Origin: Pelecanus crispus | Taxonomy: Eukaryota > Chordata > Aves > Pelecaniformes > Pelecanidae | DNA: 64,000 nucleotides | NCBI RefSeq assembly: GCF_030463565.1 | Contig: NC_134651.1 | Location: 11,048,734 to 11,112,733 of the forward strand | Direction of reading: 5' to 3' | In this document: one piece after another, positions 51,270 through 62,145 of the stretch | How positions within the stretch are numbered: position 1 is the first letter of the stretch | How the letters are laid out: each line of letters opens with the position of its first letter | Program-made: the position numbers and the translations under genes | Notes under the pieces: generated by a model | Databases searched by the model: none | Told to the model about the DNA's origin: nothing | The model's input: only the letters and a program-made list of their open reading frames with translations

Positions 51270-54200
51270 CTGGAAAAGAAAAGCAGTTTGTGTTTGTGTT
51301 CAGTTACTTGGGGCTTATAATATACAGGTCACTGATATCTTACTAAATATCATAGAATCATAGAATGCTTTGGGTTGGAAGGGACCTTGAGAGATCATCG
51401 AGCCCAACCCCCCTGCAGTAAGCAGGGATTGAACCTGTGAACTTGTACCCTACTCCTAACTAGGTACAGGCCTCCAACCCAGGTACAAAATGTTCCTGAC
51501 CATCACAGAAGTTTGATTTCCATTTGAACACATACACAGGAGCCCAGGAACACAATAATAATAACAAATTCTGTGCTATGTGAACTTTCAGGGCCACCTG
51601 TGCAGCTGGCAAAACATTCAAGCCCAGCTGCCTTATTCTTTTTTTCATATACCTCCTAGACAGCTGATTACTATTGTGTTACCAAGAGCTCTGGTCCGTA
51701 GGGAGTATTCAGCCACCACCTAGCCCTTCTCAGACCAAATGGAGGCTAAAATACCTGGAGAGCACTCAGGTCCAGTACATATATGTTTCCCTCCTCCTGC
51801 TATAGTAGTGCATTTCGGGCTCCCTGAATTCAGTCACATCTAAGGACTACTAGCAAAAAACCCCCAGCTGATTTCATCTACCACAATGGCTCATTTATAT
51901 TTTACATCTATCTGCCCCATCCCGCTAGCTGAGCTGAATTTGGTTCCCTTTGCCCTACCAGACATGCGAAGCTCGCAGATGGTTAGGAGGACAAACTGTG
52001 TCAAGCATGGATGGCAGAGGTGACATAATTCCTGGCCCAGAAATCCATAGGATAATCAGGAGCTACCTTACCTTGTTTTTTAGGACACGAAGTTAAACTC
52101 AGGTTATCACAGATAGCTAATGCAGTCTACAGTGAAAGGGGTAAACTCAAGGTGATTGCTTCCAACAGCACTAGTAGGCTAGAATAATACTCAGGAAGGG
52201 AGGGGGATATCTGGAGTTGGTACCTGATGTCCGTAGAGCTGGCAGTCCACTTTGAGGTCCTGTAAGGGGCGCATTACCATACTTGCTATGCAGAAACCGA
52301 AATTCTGGCAAAGCAGAGCATAGTCAAGGGAAAATAGTTATAAAATAGAGGAGACCTGCATTACAATTTTTAATTTCAGTACATTTAGAAAGAGCTACAT
52401 CTTCTCATGTTTTATCTGAGCAGTAAAGTGCTTGCTTTTTAGTCTGTTGGACTCAAAAGGCAAGCTTTTTAAATACATAACCAGCAAATAAGTGAAACTC
52501 CTGTATTATTTTAGAGTAAGATCCTTTGTATGTCTGGATATGAGGGAGGGAAAGAATATATAGGAATCTAGGTAAAAGGTTCCCACCCACTAAAACTGCC
52601 TAGGACTCAATTTCATCAGAAACAAAAGAAGAATTTTAGCATGATAAAGTATGCGGTATAACTCTCAAGAGCTTATGTATCAGAACAAAGCACACTGACA
52701 GCACTTAAGTTGTTGGAAGGTGAAACAGTCTGACCTTTTATTATGGGTTTGTGTACTGTCCAGTACAAAGAGCCTGATTTTCTCAGGTGCTCATGTTAAG
52801 AAGAGTAAACAATAATATATATTCTGTTGATTAAAAATATTTTGTGTTAAGGACACTTTGGTCCTCAAGCCTTTTTGAAATATATTCAAATACATCAGGA
52901 TTCAATCCAGATACCTCAGAGAGAAGAGAAGAGAAGAGAAAGGTGTGATATAGCTTTAGGAATTATATATTGAAGAGTATATCATGGTGGTATACTACTC
53001 TTGCAGTTTCATCCTCACAAAGGTCTATTCCTGCACAAGTGCAAGCGCATCACAGCACGCTGCTTTTCTACCTGTGAGCTGGCGGGATCAGGACTGGTGT
53101 GCTGGCATACTTACAGACTGATCGTCAGGCAGCAGTTGACAAGCCCCCACATTATCTTTAGCTTCTTGCACTGAGCAGTTCGTGGCAGCCACAGCAAACT
53201 CAACGGAGACAATATGCACTGGGTGATACTGATAAAACAGGAAAATTGTTTAACTGACTCTCCGCTGTGAAACTGCAGAGCTGCTGAGAAAAGATAAAAG
53301 GCAAATGCTGTGGCTTCTAGCTCTGCATCTCCCACTGAAGTGAAAGGGAATCCCATGGCTAAAATGACACAGAATGCTTGGGAAAACAACAGCAATTCAG
53401 TAGGGCAAATTAGAGCAAGCTAAATCTGTTTGCAAACATAACTGGTTAGCACTGCGCAATTACCACAGAAGAAAAATTCTGTTTACTTGGCCAGCTAGAC
53501 ACAGTTCTAGCAATTACCTGTATTTTGGCTCTTCCGATCTCAAGGAGTCTGAGGTAAGCATCAGCAGTTCTGCCGTTGTGGTCATTGAGTGCAGCTGTAA
53601 CAGCTGTTAACACCTCAGTGTTGTTCAGACTTGCCAGCAGTGGACAGTCAGGGCAGAGTCGGGCAACATCTTCCCTTGAGTCTTGCAGGAGGAACCAAAC
53701 AGATTATGTTTTGATCAGATGGTGGCTTGTTTTGAAAGGCATTATAGACCTATTCAGTCACACAAAACACCGTTTCATGCTCTGTCCCAAATGCCAGTGG
53801 AAGGAATTTTTGCAGTGCAGACTACAGATGGCAGTAGCTCACACCACTGCTCCCATTCGAGTCTTTCTGCCAGCAAAAGTGGTGTGGACTTCAATAGAAC
53901 ATTTGGAATGTTCTTACTCAGGTTTTAATCAATTCTGGCAAACTATCCATGACACCAATGAAATGATGTCTCAGCTCACACCAGGAATGGTGGGAAAATG
54001 AAGATACTTTAATTTATTGGAATTGCTCTTGTGTGAGTATGTTGTTTCATTCGCTCACCAGTTTTGAAAGTAGTACTGAAGACATCTTGCACAGAGCAAA
54101 GAGATCTCGTGCAGAGCATGCAGAATAGAGATTCTGCTTTCCCATGGCAATATTGAAAATGCTGGGTGCAGTAAATAAGCTGCATCTGGCAAAGGGGCTC

Positions 54201-57200
54201 TGAAGATCAACAAGCTCTAGTAAATTCAGAACAACAAGGAATCTAATTCTTGAAGCTAAGCTCCTGACTGAAAAGCCTCAGTACCAGCAATCTCTAGGTC
54301 AAATCTGGGACTTGCTCCCCATATAGTCTTGTAGTATCTTAATTGTCATAGCAAAAAGGAACAAAGAGAGAGGGCTGGGTTTGTAGGTGAATGAAATCAG
54401 AAAATGGGGAAAAAGTTACTTTCAAAACAGCTGGGTTTAGAAAACCCATTAACTGACATCCTTTATGCCATACTTATACACAGCATTTTAGAATCGGAAA
54501 AGCTAGTGAACTGTAACCACAGCTATAATAATACGTCAGCCTCTAGAGTCAAACCTAAAGAACAAAGTCTTTACCTTCACGTGAGTGGCATTTACTAGCA
54601 AGTACAGATAACTTTCCATCCAGCTTCTGCAGTTTGACATCACAGTCACCCTCAACTGCCTAGAGAGAGACAAAAATCAAAGGGTTACATCATTCAGATA
54701 AATAGGAATTTCTGAAAAGGGCAACTATTACTAAATTCAGAAGAACAGATCCTGGCAGAGTGTTCCTGGCAAAATCAGTCTGATTGCAAAGGCACTGCTA
54801 GGCGTGTCCTGGTGTCTGTGATTTTGTAAAAAGCAGACCAGAGCTGCAAAATCTGTATCCAAATCTGGATCTCAAAAGTATCAGAAATGCCAGCATAGCA
54901 AGATTATGGACATTTGGTTCAGGTTCCTCTCTCATAAAGAGCAAACAATATGAATACTTATGAATTAAGACCTTCTGCAGAGCTGTTTGATAACATTCGC
55001 ACTAATCTCAGCTGGTCAGTGGCCATGGTAACAGCAGAGCGTGCTGCCTCGTGTGAGCTGGCTCCCATGCAACCGGATCCAGCAGGGGAGGAGATGTCAA
55101 AGGCAAAGCTGGAGTCACTGTGAAGAGGGAACAGTTGGAGTTACCTCCCCCAAGCTGGAAAATGGGATCTGAGCCCTGGTGAATACAGGGGTGGATCATG
55201 ATTCAAATTTAGTCATGAGCTCTGTGAATTGGGCCCCATTCTAGAAACAGCAGGCTTAAATTGTCAATTGCTCACTCTGCTGTCTGCTTAGAAACCAGAG
55301 CTGCCTGTACCCAGACAACACTTCCACTGCTTTGGTTAGGGAAAGCTTTTCACAGTTGGATCACACTTGCATAAGAACAAAGTATTTGAGGCCAGTAAAT
55401 TCCAGCTGAGCATTACTTTGAAGGCAGAGCCCTGTCTGAAGGGAATAGTTCCTCTGCAGTCTTGACTAGGACTAAGTGGCTAGACCTGACAGAATTTCAC
55501 TAGGTAACACCCCATGTGTAGCCAAGGGAAGGTTGTGTTTGCACAGATTCACAACCTGCCCTGTCTACAGTTTGCAACAAGGCAGTGACATCTGGGCTGG
55601 CCACAGAGGGCTGAATCTGGCGCCTCTAAACAAGGTCCCACAGCATTCATGAACTGTATGTGGGATGTTACGCTGACAGTGACCTGTCCTCTTCACATAA
55701 CAGGACATGAAAGAAGTCCAGGAGTGAAATCCTTCATGACATGAAGGCAACTAAATCAACAAGGAGGTTACAAGTGCTTGGGCAGTTATAGGCTGTTACA
55801 GTGATAGAACATTTGCTTGGTAATCTAATTGATGATAGCCTGGCCTCTAGCATCATCGTACTGAGCATGCACCTTCAGAGCGTGCTAGTAGAGTTTTAGA
55901 TACTCACATGTTCTGTGAAGCTCCTTACTGTGCAATTTGCAAGAGGTGTAGGGCTGAGAATGTGGCACGTGGTCTCTAATAAGTCAAGTTCAAGAAAGAT
56001 TATGTCATTATTCAGCCCCTGGAAGAAAAAAAAAACAAAACAAAACAAAACAAAACCAATGGGAATTGTAGTACACAATCACAAAACATCACCAGATTTC
56101 TTCTCTGGGGCTGTGCTGTGGTCTCTGTTGCTGACTGTCATTGGGTAGCTCCAGGTATACTCTAGAGTAGCTGAATAGGTCCTTACTATTTAACTTCAAA
56201 AATAGGACCCAATTTTTTAGCTAGAGTAAGTCAAGATAGTCACACTGATTTTTTCCATCTAAGGAACTGGCCCATAAATTTTGGAAAGTCTAGTCTATGT
56301 GTAGTGGGTCAGTCTCTTAAGTTAACTTGGTTTTATTTTGTTGCGTACTTTTAAAAAATCAACAGCTGTCTGTGTTGATGAAAAAATCTTTGTGCTTCGT
56401 GAAGGCAGAATGAAGGTTCCTTAGCTCCGAGACTGACTCTGTGGTTTGAGTCACGAGTGATTCCCTTTAAACCAATGAGGTTATTTTAGTGTAAGGGTAT
56501 TAAATATGAGCAAAGCAGTGTCACCAGTGTTTTTGGTTGGGTAACTGTGGGCATACTTCTAATCTCGTTAATGTTTGTTTTAGTCTCTTGTAAATGACTT
56601 TGGTATCCTCTCTCTCATAACAAGTAGAAAACAGCCATGGAGTTTCATTCTTATTAATATTTGGGACCATTTTCAATGTTTTGAGAGAATCAAAGGTTCT
56701 GAATGGGTGCATACATTGTACTCATGACCATTTCTACAGCCTTTCTAGACGCCTACAATGACGGCAGTAGATCTTAGTGAAAATGAGGCTACAAGCCACA
56801 GTTATTTCCATTCAGCTTCCTTGTCAGCTCAATGGGATATTAGGTAAAATTAATGCCTACTACAAAAACACTAATAGCATGGAGTTATCGTGATAGGTAT
56901 GCATTTAGCCAATAAATAATTACCTGCATCACAAAGATTATCCTCATAGTTTTTCTCCAGATTAGCTACTGGGCTCATGAATCAGCACTTTGAATGATCT
57001 GCCCTAGCAAGCATGCTGCATTTGTAAGCTAAGCCCTTTCTAGCATTGTACAAAAGTACCCAAACATTTCTCTCCCCCTCTGTTCTGCTCTTTGAGACAT
57101 ACATTCCAGTGACCTGGATTGTTAACTGCTACCAGGTGGCATTGCCCCATTTAGATCAACAGAACCATGCTGATTTACTCCATGAGAGGATAGAGCCCTT

Positions 57201-57476
57201 GGCAGGGCTTGTTGGTCATTTCCAAGCATCTCCAGGTTAACACGATGCTCTGCCTGCAAGCTCCTCACTTACCTGGGGTATCACGCGGATGTTGTCGATA
57301 CTGTTTAAGGCAAACTTGTATCCGTGATGACTGTGGCCATTAATATAACTCACAGCTACTTCAGCTGCTGCTTCAGATTCTGGGTCATCGCAGCGCAAGG
57401 GAGCAGGGAGAGCTGCTGGTACAGCTTCGTGAGTTGGAAGGTGAACAAGCAATATTAAAGCTACTAGTGCCTTCAT
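50988..57476 (-). CDS. AHSG: Alpha-2-HS-glycoprotein / fetuin-A (AHSG), complete
   Basis: Fetuin-A is a secreted liver glycoprotein with two cystatin domains. It binds calcium phosphate into soluble particles and so limits ectopic mineral deposition. Seven exons on the minus strand, 57273-57476, 55908-56018, 54581-54659, 53518-53681, 53115-53228, 52224-52304 and 50988-51269, join without stops to 344 residues (human 367). The signal peptide is MKALVALILLVHLPTHEA, followed by LRCDDPESEAAAEVAVSYIN. Family cysteines of both domains are present, including CPDCPLL and NFGFC. The last exon has a short Pro run and ends PCPGKIRHFKI, nearly identical to the human C-terminus. All introns are GT/AG with phases 0,0,1,0,0,0. 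A TATA box lies about 90 bases upstream and AATAAA about 320 bases downstream. It looks fully functional. Confidence 0.95.
51351..51470 (-). mobile_element. CR1 LINE 3' fragment in AHSG intron 6
   Basis: 'catagaatcatagaatgctt' and 'gggttggaagggaccttgag' mark the reverse complement of a CR1 3' end. It lies between AHSG exons 6 and 7, about 80 bases upstream of the exon 7 acceptor region on the genomic map, and does not touch coding sequence. Confidence 0.88.
52224..52304 (-). CDS. AHSG: AHSG exon 6
   Basis: An 81-nt phase-0 exon reads NFGFCIASMVMRPLQDLKVD and CQLYGHQ before GTACCA. The GFC and second Cys are conserved. Confidence 0.91.
52920..52940. repeat. (GAGAA)n short tandem repeat in AHSG intron 5
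   Basis: About four GAGAA units. Confidence 0.85.
53115..53228 (-). CDS. AHSG: AHSG exon 5
   Basis: A 114-nt phase-0 exon reads HIVSVEFAVAATNCSVQEAK and GACQLLPDDQS before GTAAGT. Human: TYVEFTVSGTDC...KCNLLAEKQ. Confidence 0.92.
53518..53681 (-). CDS. AHSG: AHSG exon 4
   Basis: A 164-nt exon reads SREDVARLCPDCPLLASLNN and TAALNDHNG...LEIGRAKIQ before GTAATT. Human: SAEDVRKVCQDCPLLAPLND. Confidence 0.93.
54581..54659 (-). CDS. AHSG: AHSG exon 3
   Basis: A 79-nt exon reads AVEGDCDVKLQKLDGKLSVL and ASKCHS, ending phase 1 before GTGAAG. Human: AVEGDCDFQLLKLDGKFSVVYAKCDSS. Confidence 0.94.
55908..56018 (-). CDS. AHSG: AHSG exon 2
   Basis: A 111-nt exon reads IIFLELDLLETTCHILSPTP and LANCTVRSFTEH before GTGAGT. 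Human: FEIEIDTLETTCHVLDPTPVARC. The polypyrimidine tract is built from a (TTTTG)n run. Confidence 0.94.
56026..56055. repeat. (AAAAC)n run in AHSG intron 1, at the exon 2 acceptor
   Basis: An A-run followed by about five AAAAC units directly precedes AHSG exon 2 on the minus strand. Read there as T-rich sequence, it supplies the polypyrimidine tract of the acceptor. Confidence 0.9.
57273..57476 (-). CDS. AHSG: AHSG exon 1
   Basis: The ATG at 57474-57476 opens the signal peptide. The exon continues through CDDPESEAAAEVAVSYING and GYKFALNSIDNIRVIPQ before GTAAGT, phase 0. Human: CDDPETEEAALVAIDYIN and GYKHTLNQIDEVKVWPQ. Confidence 0.95.
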
Positions 57477-57565
57477 GGCACCTGAGAAAAAACGATCCTT
57501 TTCAGAAATAAAGATCTAAGAATATACTATTCAGATGGTAGCTAAGTAGCTAGAACTGGGGTCTC

Positions 57566-57574
57566 ATTTATATA
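57566..57574 (-). promoter_or_regulatory. AHSG: TATA box of AHSG
   Basis: The minus strand reads TATATAAAT about 90 bases upstream of the AHSG ATG, which implies a short 5' UTR of around 60 bases. This suits a strongly expressed liver gene. Confidence 0.7.
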
Positions 57575-57671
57575 GTACATACCACAGACTTCGCATGAGC
57601 GCATGTCTGATATTTGTCCCAGTTCCAAGAGGCATTGCAAACAACAAAAGAGAAAAGTAAATGTTAGGACA

Positions 57672-57890
57672 TCAAGCTGACTGATTAATATGGGCCAAAG
57701 TAAATTTTATCAGGTAGGATATTGCGAAGTCCGCTAAAGCAGCTAAAGAAGAAAGCATCAGCAAAAATGTAACATAGTTTTTAGACACTTTTCTACCTAC
57801 CAAATACAGTACATGCAAGAGGAATATGATCCCTGCTGTTAAATATGTAGAGATGCTAGCGCTAATTAAGCGTTCTTGTAAACAGGACAC
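57672..57890 (-). other. 72-codon hydrophobic ORF upstream of AHSG (uncertain)
   Basis: An ATG-started frame encodes a short protein with two hydrophobic stretches, TAGIIFLLHVLYLVG and YVTFLLMLSSLAALADFAI, separated by a basic GRKVSKN linker. It lies about 100 bases upstream of the AHSG TATA box on the same strand. I recognise no family. The layout resembles a two-pass membrane microprotein, but a chance ORF is at least as likely. Confidence 0.2.
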
Positions 57891-58130
57891 ATTCTGTTAG
57901 GGCCCAAATCTCACCAGACACCAGTCTAAATTGTGCAATCAGTAACATGATAAATTAGAAAATGGAATCTGAATGAGTTCTAAGGATCACATTCAACAGT
58001 AAATGTAATTATATAGCAACTTTTGCTACTGAATTCATTTGGAATAGGAAATGAGACATAGTTTCTAAATCTTTTGTATCAGGTCTTTGTTTCTCTGAAT
58101 AATCTGAATACTTCCAGTAGTTCCTGGAAT

Positions 58131-58136
58131 TTTATT
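58131..58136 (-). terminator. Candidate polyadenylation signal of the fetuin-like gene
   Basis: AATAAA on the minus strand about 300 bases past the TGA. Confidence 0.35.
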
Positions 58137-58439
58137 TTGCAAAGCAGGTGTCTTGTAGAAATTTTTCTGGAATATGCTGTACAGATTTGAGGATTTGGCA
58201 TAAGATCCTAAAGGGCACAAAAGTGTTCTAAGGAGAATGTAGCTGCTTAAATGCTCAGGAGTGCTGGACCCCAGCACATTGTTTACATTCATAATGTATG
58301 TGTTTACAAAACAGTAACTGGATAACAAAAATATTCTATGGAGCAGAATAGAGCTTCTATGATGTGTCCAGCATTTAAGGTCTTTAATTTAAACTGAGGT
58401 CACTTTAGCTAGGTAGTCTCTAGCTAGATAGGCTCTAGC

Positions 58440-58739
58440 TCAACCAGTAGAAAAGTTTTTGCTGTGGGGATTTCTGAGTATGTTTCTATGATGCATTTTA
58501 TGGTGGTGATCAGGCTGCAGACTAGTAAAGGTCCCTTTTGGCTTTAAAATATCTGAACCTCTGTTGTCATTTTTAAGGAGTTCAGGAATTAGCTGCAGAT
58601 TTGAGATGAACAGGAGGACTTCAGCACATTTAGAAGTTTTCATTTTAAATAAGTATTTCTCGGCTTGCAAGATAGGGTGAGTGGGGCTAAAGGATTTGGG
58701 AAAAAAGCAGTCTTGAGTCATGCGTCTCTCTTCTAGAAT
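58440..58739 (-). CDS. Fetuin-like gene, probable last exon
   Basis: The acceptor is preceded by a long T-rich tract. The frame reads [20 protein letters not shown], includes [19 protein letters not shown], and ends [10 protein letters not shown] then TGA. No homology is recognised by eye, as is usual for these fast-evolving tails; assignment rests on strand, distance, splice signal and matching phase. Confidence 0.5.
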   Translation of the reverse strand: MLEERRMTQDCFFPKSFSPTHPILQAEKYLFKMKTSKCAEVLLFISNLQLIPELLKNDNRGSDILKPKGTFTSLQPDHHHKMHHRNILRNPHSKNFSTG

Positions 58740-61700
58740 CTGAAAACAGAGAAAACAGCATAAATATGAATGGTTCTGTTGGACAGATTAAGTGATGAAG
58801 AACGAGAATGAGAAGAGACTAAAAGGATAGAATTATTTCCTTCAGCTGTGCAGGATGAGATGAGTTTTGGATACTAGGATTTGCATATTGAAGAGATTCC
58901 TGGGGAAAGGAAAGGCTCTTCCTCTCTCTTGCAGTAAAAAATTACTCTGAGCATGATTCTTTTCTTCCCCTCACTTGAAACAGGTGTTGTTTGGCATTTG
59001 TTCTGTTGTGTGGATGATCATTTGTCTTCTTGACTTTGGCCTGGATCACTTAAAGGATGAAGGTTTGGTGTCCCAAAAACCCACTCTGAGTGTTCCTTGT
59101 TGGTATCTTCTGAATCATGGTAAATTTATTTAGAAAGATAGTATTTTACTCTTTACTTTTAACCCACAGTTCACTTTCTAACCTGTGAATCTTTTAATTC
59201 CCTTTTTCCTTTTCTGGTATGAAACATTGGGGTAAAATTCCAACAGGTGCAGATTGAAATTGTTTTTCACCTAAGTGACATATAATTAGCCCAGCAAAGA
59301 ACTTAGGCCATTATTTCTAAATTTAGTGTGGTCATTACTCAGTTTCTTAGGTTACACTTTCTCCACTTCAGAGTTGCAAATACTATAGGATGTATAACAT
59401 TTCTGCAGTCAAGCTCTAGGTACTCCTAAATATAATTTATTACCCAGTTCAGTCAACTTCAGGTTCCATTTTCAAAGAACAACTTTGAAAACTCAAATAG
59501 CAAACAGGATTTATTATCTTCTTTCTTCCCTCTCCATTGCCACTCACATTCAGTGTTCCATTTACCAAGCTGGACAAAAAGGAAATGCTTTGGAGTCCAC
59601 TGTACCTCTTCTCAGTTTCTCTATAGGCTTACTTAAGACCTTCCCCTCTTGGTGACTGTATGAACTTTCTTTGCTGGCATACAGAGCATCAGAAATCATA
59701 AAAATCATAGAATCATAGACTGTTTTGGGTTGGAAGGGACCTTAAAGATCATCTAGTTCCAACCCCTCTGCCATGGGGAGGGACACCTTCCACTAGACCA
59801 GGTTGCTCAGAGCCCTGGCCTTGAACATTTCCAGGAATGGGGCATCCACAACTTCTGTGGGCAACCTGTTCTAGTGCCTCACCAAGAGAAATGTGCCCAC
59901 ATGATTATTAATGCTCAGTGCAATGCAGAATGTTTGCAGCTACCACTTTTTGGGTGGCTTGTGATATGTGTGAGGAAATTGGTATTTGTTTTTTACGTTT
60001 GGGAATGGAGTTTGAAAGTGCAATCAAGTAGTTTGGCTACAGGTAATATGACAAAGGAGCCTTTCATCTTTTGGATACAGACTGATACAGATCTGGCTAA
60101 TTATTCGCTTCTGGAAGTGAGATTGCTGATGTCAGTTCCCTGCAGGCCTATGTCCCATCACGACTGGCCCTTTTTTGGCACACCCCACTCAAGAGGCAAT
60201 AACTGCAGAAATAACTTCTCATTGAACTCCGTGCAGACCTCTTCTCTCTCTTTCATGTCTGGGACATAGTAAAAAGTTGTCCTTTAATAGTGGCTGCAAA
60301 TAGTTCTTACAGCACAAGAAAGTAAGCTGAATTCCATGGGCTTCTGGACAGAAGGTCACATCTCGATCCCACTGAAGTGAACAAGTCTTTCACAGAATCA
60401 CAGTGTCACAGAATGGTTGACGTTGGAAGGGACATCTGGAGGTTGTCTTGTCCAACCCCACTGCACAAGCAGGGCCACCTAGAGACAGTTGCCCAGAACC
60501 ACGTCCAGATGGCTTTTGAATATCTCCAAGGAGGGAGATTCCATAACCTCTCTGGACAACCTATGCGTGTGCTCGGTCACCCTCACAGTAAAAAAGTGTT
60601 TCCTGATGTTCAGACAGAACCTCCTATTTCAGTTTGTGCTCATTGTCTCTGGTCCTGTCACTGGGTACCACTGAAAAGAGCCTGGCTCGGTCCTCTTTGC
60701 ACCCTCCCTTCGGGTATTTATATATATAAAGATCCCCCCCAACCCTTCTCTTCTCTATGCTAAGTAGTCCCAGCTCTCTCAGCCTTTCCTGATAGGAGGG
60801 ATGCTCCAGTACCTTAATCATTTCCATGGCCCTTTCCTGCACTGTCTCCAATATGTCCATGTCTCTCCTGTACTGAGGAGCCCAGAACTGGGCACAGCGC
60901 TCCAGGTGTGGCCTCACCAGTGCTGAATAAAGGGGAAGGATCACCTCCCTAAAGCTGCTGGCAAGATTTTGCCTAGTGCAGCCCAGGATACCGTTAGCCT
61001 TCTTTGCGGCAAGGGCACATTGTTGGCTCGTGTTTAACTTGGTGCCTGCCAGGACTCCCAGGTCCTTTTCTGCCAAGCTTCTTTCCAGCTAGGTGGGCCC
61101 CAGCATATATTTGTTCATGGGGTCGTTCCTCCCCAGATGGAGGATTTCAGACTTCTTGTTGATCTTCATGGGGTTCCTGTCAGTGCATTTCTCCAGCCTG
61201 TCGTGGTTCTTCTAGATAGCAGCATGACCCTCTGGCATATCAGCCACTCCTCCCAATGTTGTGTCATCTACAAACTTGTTGAGGGTACACTCTGCCTCAT
61301 CATACAGATCATTAATGAAGACGTTAAATAGGACTGGACCCCAGTACGGACACTCCTAGTTACTGGCCTCCAACTAGACCTTGTGCCACTGATCACCACT
61401 CTCCAGGCCCAGCCATTCAGCCAGTTTCCACTCAATCCACCTCAATCCACCTTTCACGTCAGTAGTGTTAGACTTTGGCCCTAGTGAATTAGGTTGCCTG
61501 AGAGACTTGACAAGGCTTCACTGTGATGGAAGTAGAACAAGCTGGGTTTACTGCCCTTGTTATATAAAATATAGTATTGATTCTGTGCTCAAGAATTGAG
61601 GCTCCACTGAATCTCAGTTCTTAATAATTCATATAAACCACAATGGAAAGGTGAGTTGATGGCTTTCTTTTTTGCTTTCTCTTTTTTTTTTTGGTTGGAT

Positions 61701-62145
61701 GCTTAGAACTAGTGATGATGAACAACAAACTTGCTGCCCCTGCTCAACCTCATCTGGGAAAAAAGCACAGAATTGCTTCCGCAAGATGTCAGGTTGACAC
61801 CTTCCTGAGCTTAAAATTCAAACAAATTAAACAAGCAAACAGATAAATATCATCTTTTTAAAGCTTCAGATCAAAGTTAAACGCTTGTGGGGATTTCTGA
61901 GGCTCTCTTTTGAGATTACTAAAATGTCATTTTTTTTGGTAAAGCAGACAGAACTGGTCCAATTCTCTGCACCACATCAAAAGACGCATTTCTGAGCAGT
62001 CAAGCATTGTACAGTACTGCAAAACTTAATCACCTCTTGCTTTACACTTGATTAAGTACATTACTTTTGGATCATAGAGTTCACAAGATATTGGAACATC
62101 AGGGCTGTCTTGTATATAGCCATCACCTACACAGAAACCTGCACA
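58440..62145 (-). CDS. Additional fetuin/HRG-like cystatin-family gene, last two exons
   Basis: Two exons upstream of AHSG on the same strand fit the last two exons of a type-3 cystatin gene. The penultimate exon (62065-62145, 81 nt, phase 0) reads [20 protein letters not shown] then CELYDPK, the same length as AHSG exon 6 and with the GFC...C pattern of cystatin domain 2. The last exon (58440-58739) follows a strong TTTTCAG acceptor in phase 0 and runs 99 codons to a TGA; it contains a small basic His cluster, [10 protein letters not shown]. Both are open. AATAAA lies about 300 bases downstream. The five earlier exons would lie beyond the right edge; I looked for exon 5 in 62.2-64.0 kb and did not find it. 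The tail lacks the CPG motif shared by AHSG, FETUB and HRG, so the gene is not a simple copy of any of them. Exon 7 pairing is inferred from phase and position. Confidence 0.6.
59703..59890 (-). mobile_element. CR1 LINE 3' fragment
   Basis: 'aatcatagaatcatagactg', 'gggttggaagggaccttaaa' and 'gatcatctagttccaacccc' through 'gggcaacctgttctagtgcc' are the reverse complement of a CR1 3' part. It lies inside the last intron of the fetuin-like gene. Confidence 0.93.
60391..61452 (-). mobile_element. CR1 LINE, 5'-truncated, with reverse-transcriptase tail
   Basis: About 1.06 kb of CR1 in minus orientation. Its 3' terminus lies at 60391 (CACAGAATCACAGTGTCACAG repeats as read on plus). The minus-strand frame 60624-61076 is open for 150 codons and reads [20 protein letters not shown], the C-terminal region of CR1 ORF2, and later [13 protein letters not shown]. 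The remaining 5' ORF2 and ORF1 are absent, so it is a dead copy, moderately young by its open tail. Confidence 0.93.
62065..62145 (-). CDS. Fetuin-like gene, penultimate exon (cystatin domain 2 end)
   Basis: After CTTGTCTTAG the 81-nt phase-0 frame reads AGFCVGDGY...[11 protein letters not shown] before GTAATG. It aligns with AHSG NFGFC...DCQLYGHQ and with human HRG GFCRADLFYD...INCEVFDPQ. Confidence 0.75.

Noticed and set aside
53576-54001. 141-codon plus-strand ORF
   Set aside because: It overlaps AHSG exon 4 antisense, has no recognisable domain and is explained by the real gene.
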